Assembly: GCA_945931475.1 (NCBI GenBank) | Contig: CAMEPD010000012.1 | Span: 1-41,851, forward strand | Source: an uncultured Muribaculaceae bacterium | GTDB lineage: Bacteria > Bacteroidota > Bacteroidia > Bacteroidales > Muribaculaceae | Reading direction: 5' to 3' | DNA: 41,851 nt | Part shown: in pieces, positions 41,785-41,851 of the stretch | Layout of the letters: each line of letters opens with the position of its first letter | How positions within the stretch are numbered: position 1 is the first letter of the stretch | The notes under the pieces: model-generated | Told to the model about the DNA's origin: nothing | The model's database searches: none | What the model saw: the letters and a program-made list of their open reading frames with translations, nothing else | Position numbers and translations under genes: made by a program

Positions 41785-41851
41785 CCCATATACCCTCTCT
41801 CCCCCACCCTATCCCCCGCAGTCTCACATTGAAAACGCATAGAAAACAGAA

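Noticed and set aside
1..41851. CRISPR arrays, tRNA or rRNA genes, transposases and prophage genes
   Set aside because: No regularly spaced direct repeats, tRNA-like cloverleafs, rRNA sequence, transposase or phage frames were recognised on reading both strands.

Overview
The window looks like a chromosome segment of a gut-type Bacteroidales bacterium, most likely family Muribaculaceae. The family assignment is inferred from gene content and style, not from a marker gene. Signs of the phylum are a SusC/SusD pair with a GH97 enzyme, GldH, DUF4270, DUF3575, DUF6562-like and DUF6377-like proteins, and promoters of the Bacteroidetes type (TTTG, about 20 bases, TAnnTTTG). Such promoters can be read upstream of typA, rpsF, the ECF sigma factor, the coiled-coil/zapA pair and the last regulator gene. 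No rRNA, tRNA, CRISPR array, transposase or prophage gene was seen.

Layout. 1-2.2 kb: a protein built from PH-like repeats, and a small outer-membrane barrel. 2.2-5.5 kb: typA and hisS, transcribed leftwards with the barrel gene behind them. 5.6-8.5 kb: an acyl-CoA synthetase/ligase diverging from a TlpA-like lipoprotein. 9.0-10.1 kb: the S6-S18-L9 ribosomal protein operon (rpsF, rpsR, rplI). 10.2-11.0 kb: a gene-poor stretch with one small-protein gene, its own terminator and a 60-base palindrome. 11.0-11.6 kb: an ECF sigma factor. 11.7-20.5 kb: a leftward housekeeping block (coiled-coil protein, zapA; then rny, ricT, gldH, an M24 peptidase, a CCA-type nucleotidyltransferase and a 12-TM protein). 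20.8-23.8 kb: a GT5 N-terminal-domain protein, a DUF4270 lipoprotein and an isolated GH2 sugar-binding domain. 24.0-28.6 kb: a surface-protein cluster (DUF6562-like beta-helix lipoprotein, OmpA/DUF3575 protein, DUF6562/FimB-like lipoprotein). 29.1-41.7 kb: a polysaccharide utilization locus (PUL).

The PUL is the most interesting region. SusC, SusD and an inverting-type GH97 enzyme form one leftward operon with a good terminator. Beyond SusC lies a secreted protein gene broken by a one-base frameshift. Diverging from it are a secreted beta-helix protein whose aspartate spacing matches GH87 alpha-1,3-glucanases, and a membrane-spanning TPR/DUF6377-like regulator. Together these predict uptake of an alpha-glucan, probably one containing alpha-1,3 bonds (nigeran, mutan, alternan or fungal alpha-glucan). 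This prediction rests on motif spacing read by eye.

Other points to follow up are the rny-ricT adjacency, which mirrors the RNase Y-RicT partnership known from Bacillus; a nine-G tract where the -33 element of the surface-lipoprotein promoter should lie; a large stem-loop between that gene and the next; a glycogen-synthase-like protein lacking its catalytic half; and several unexplained intergenic palindromes and repeats.
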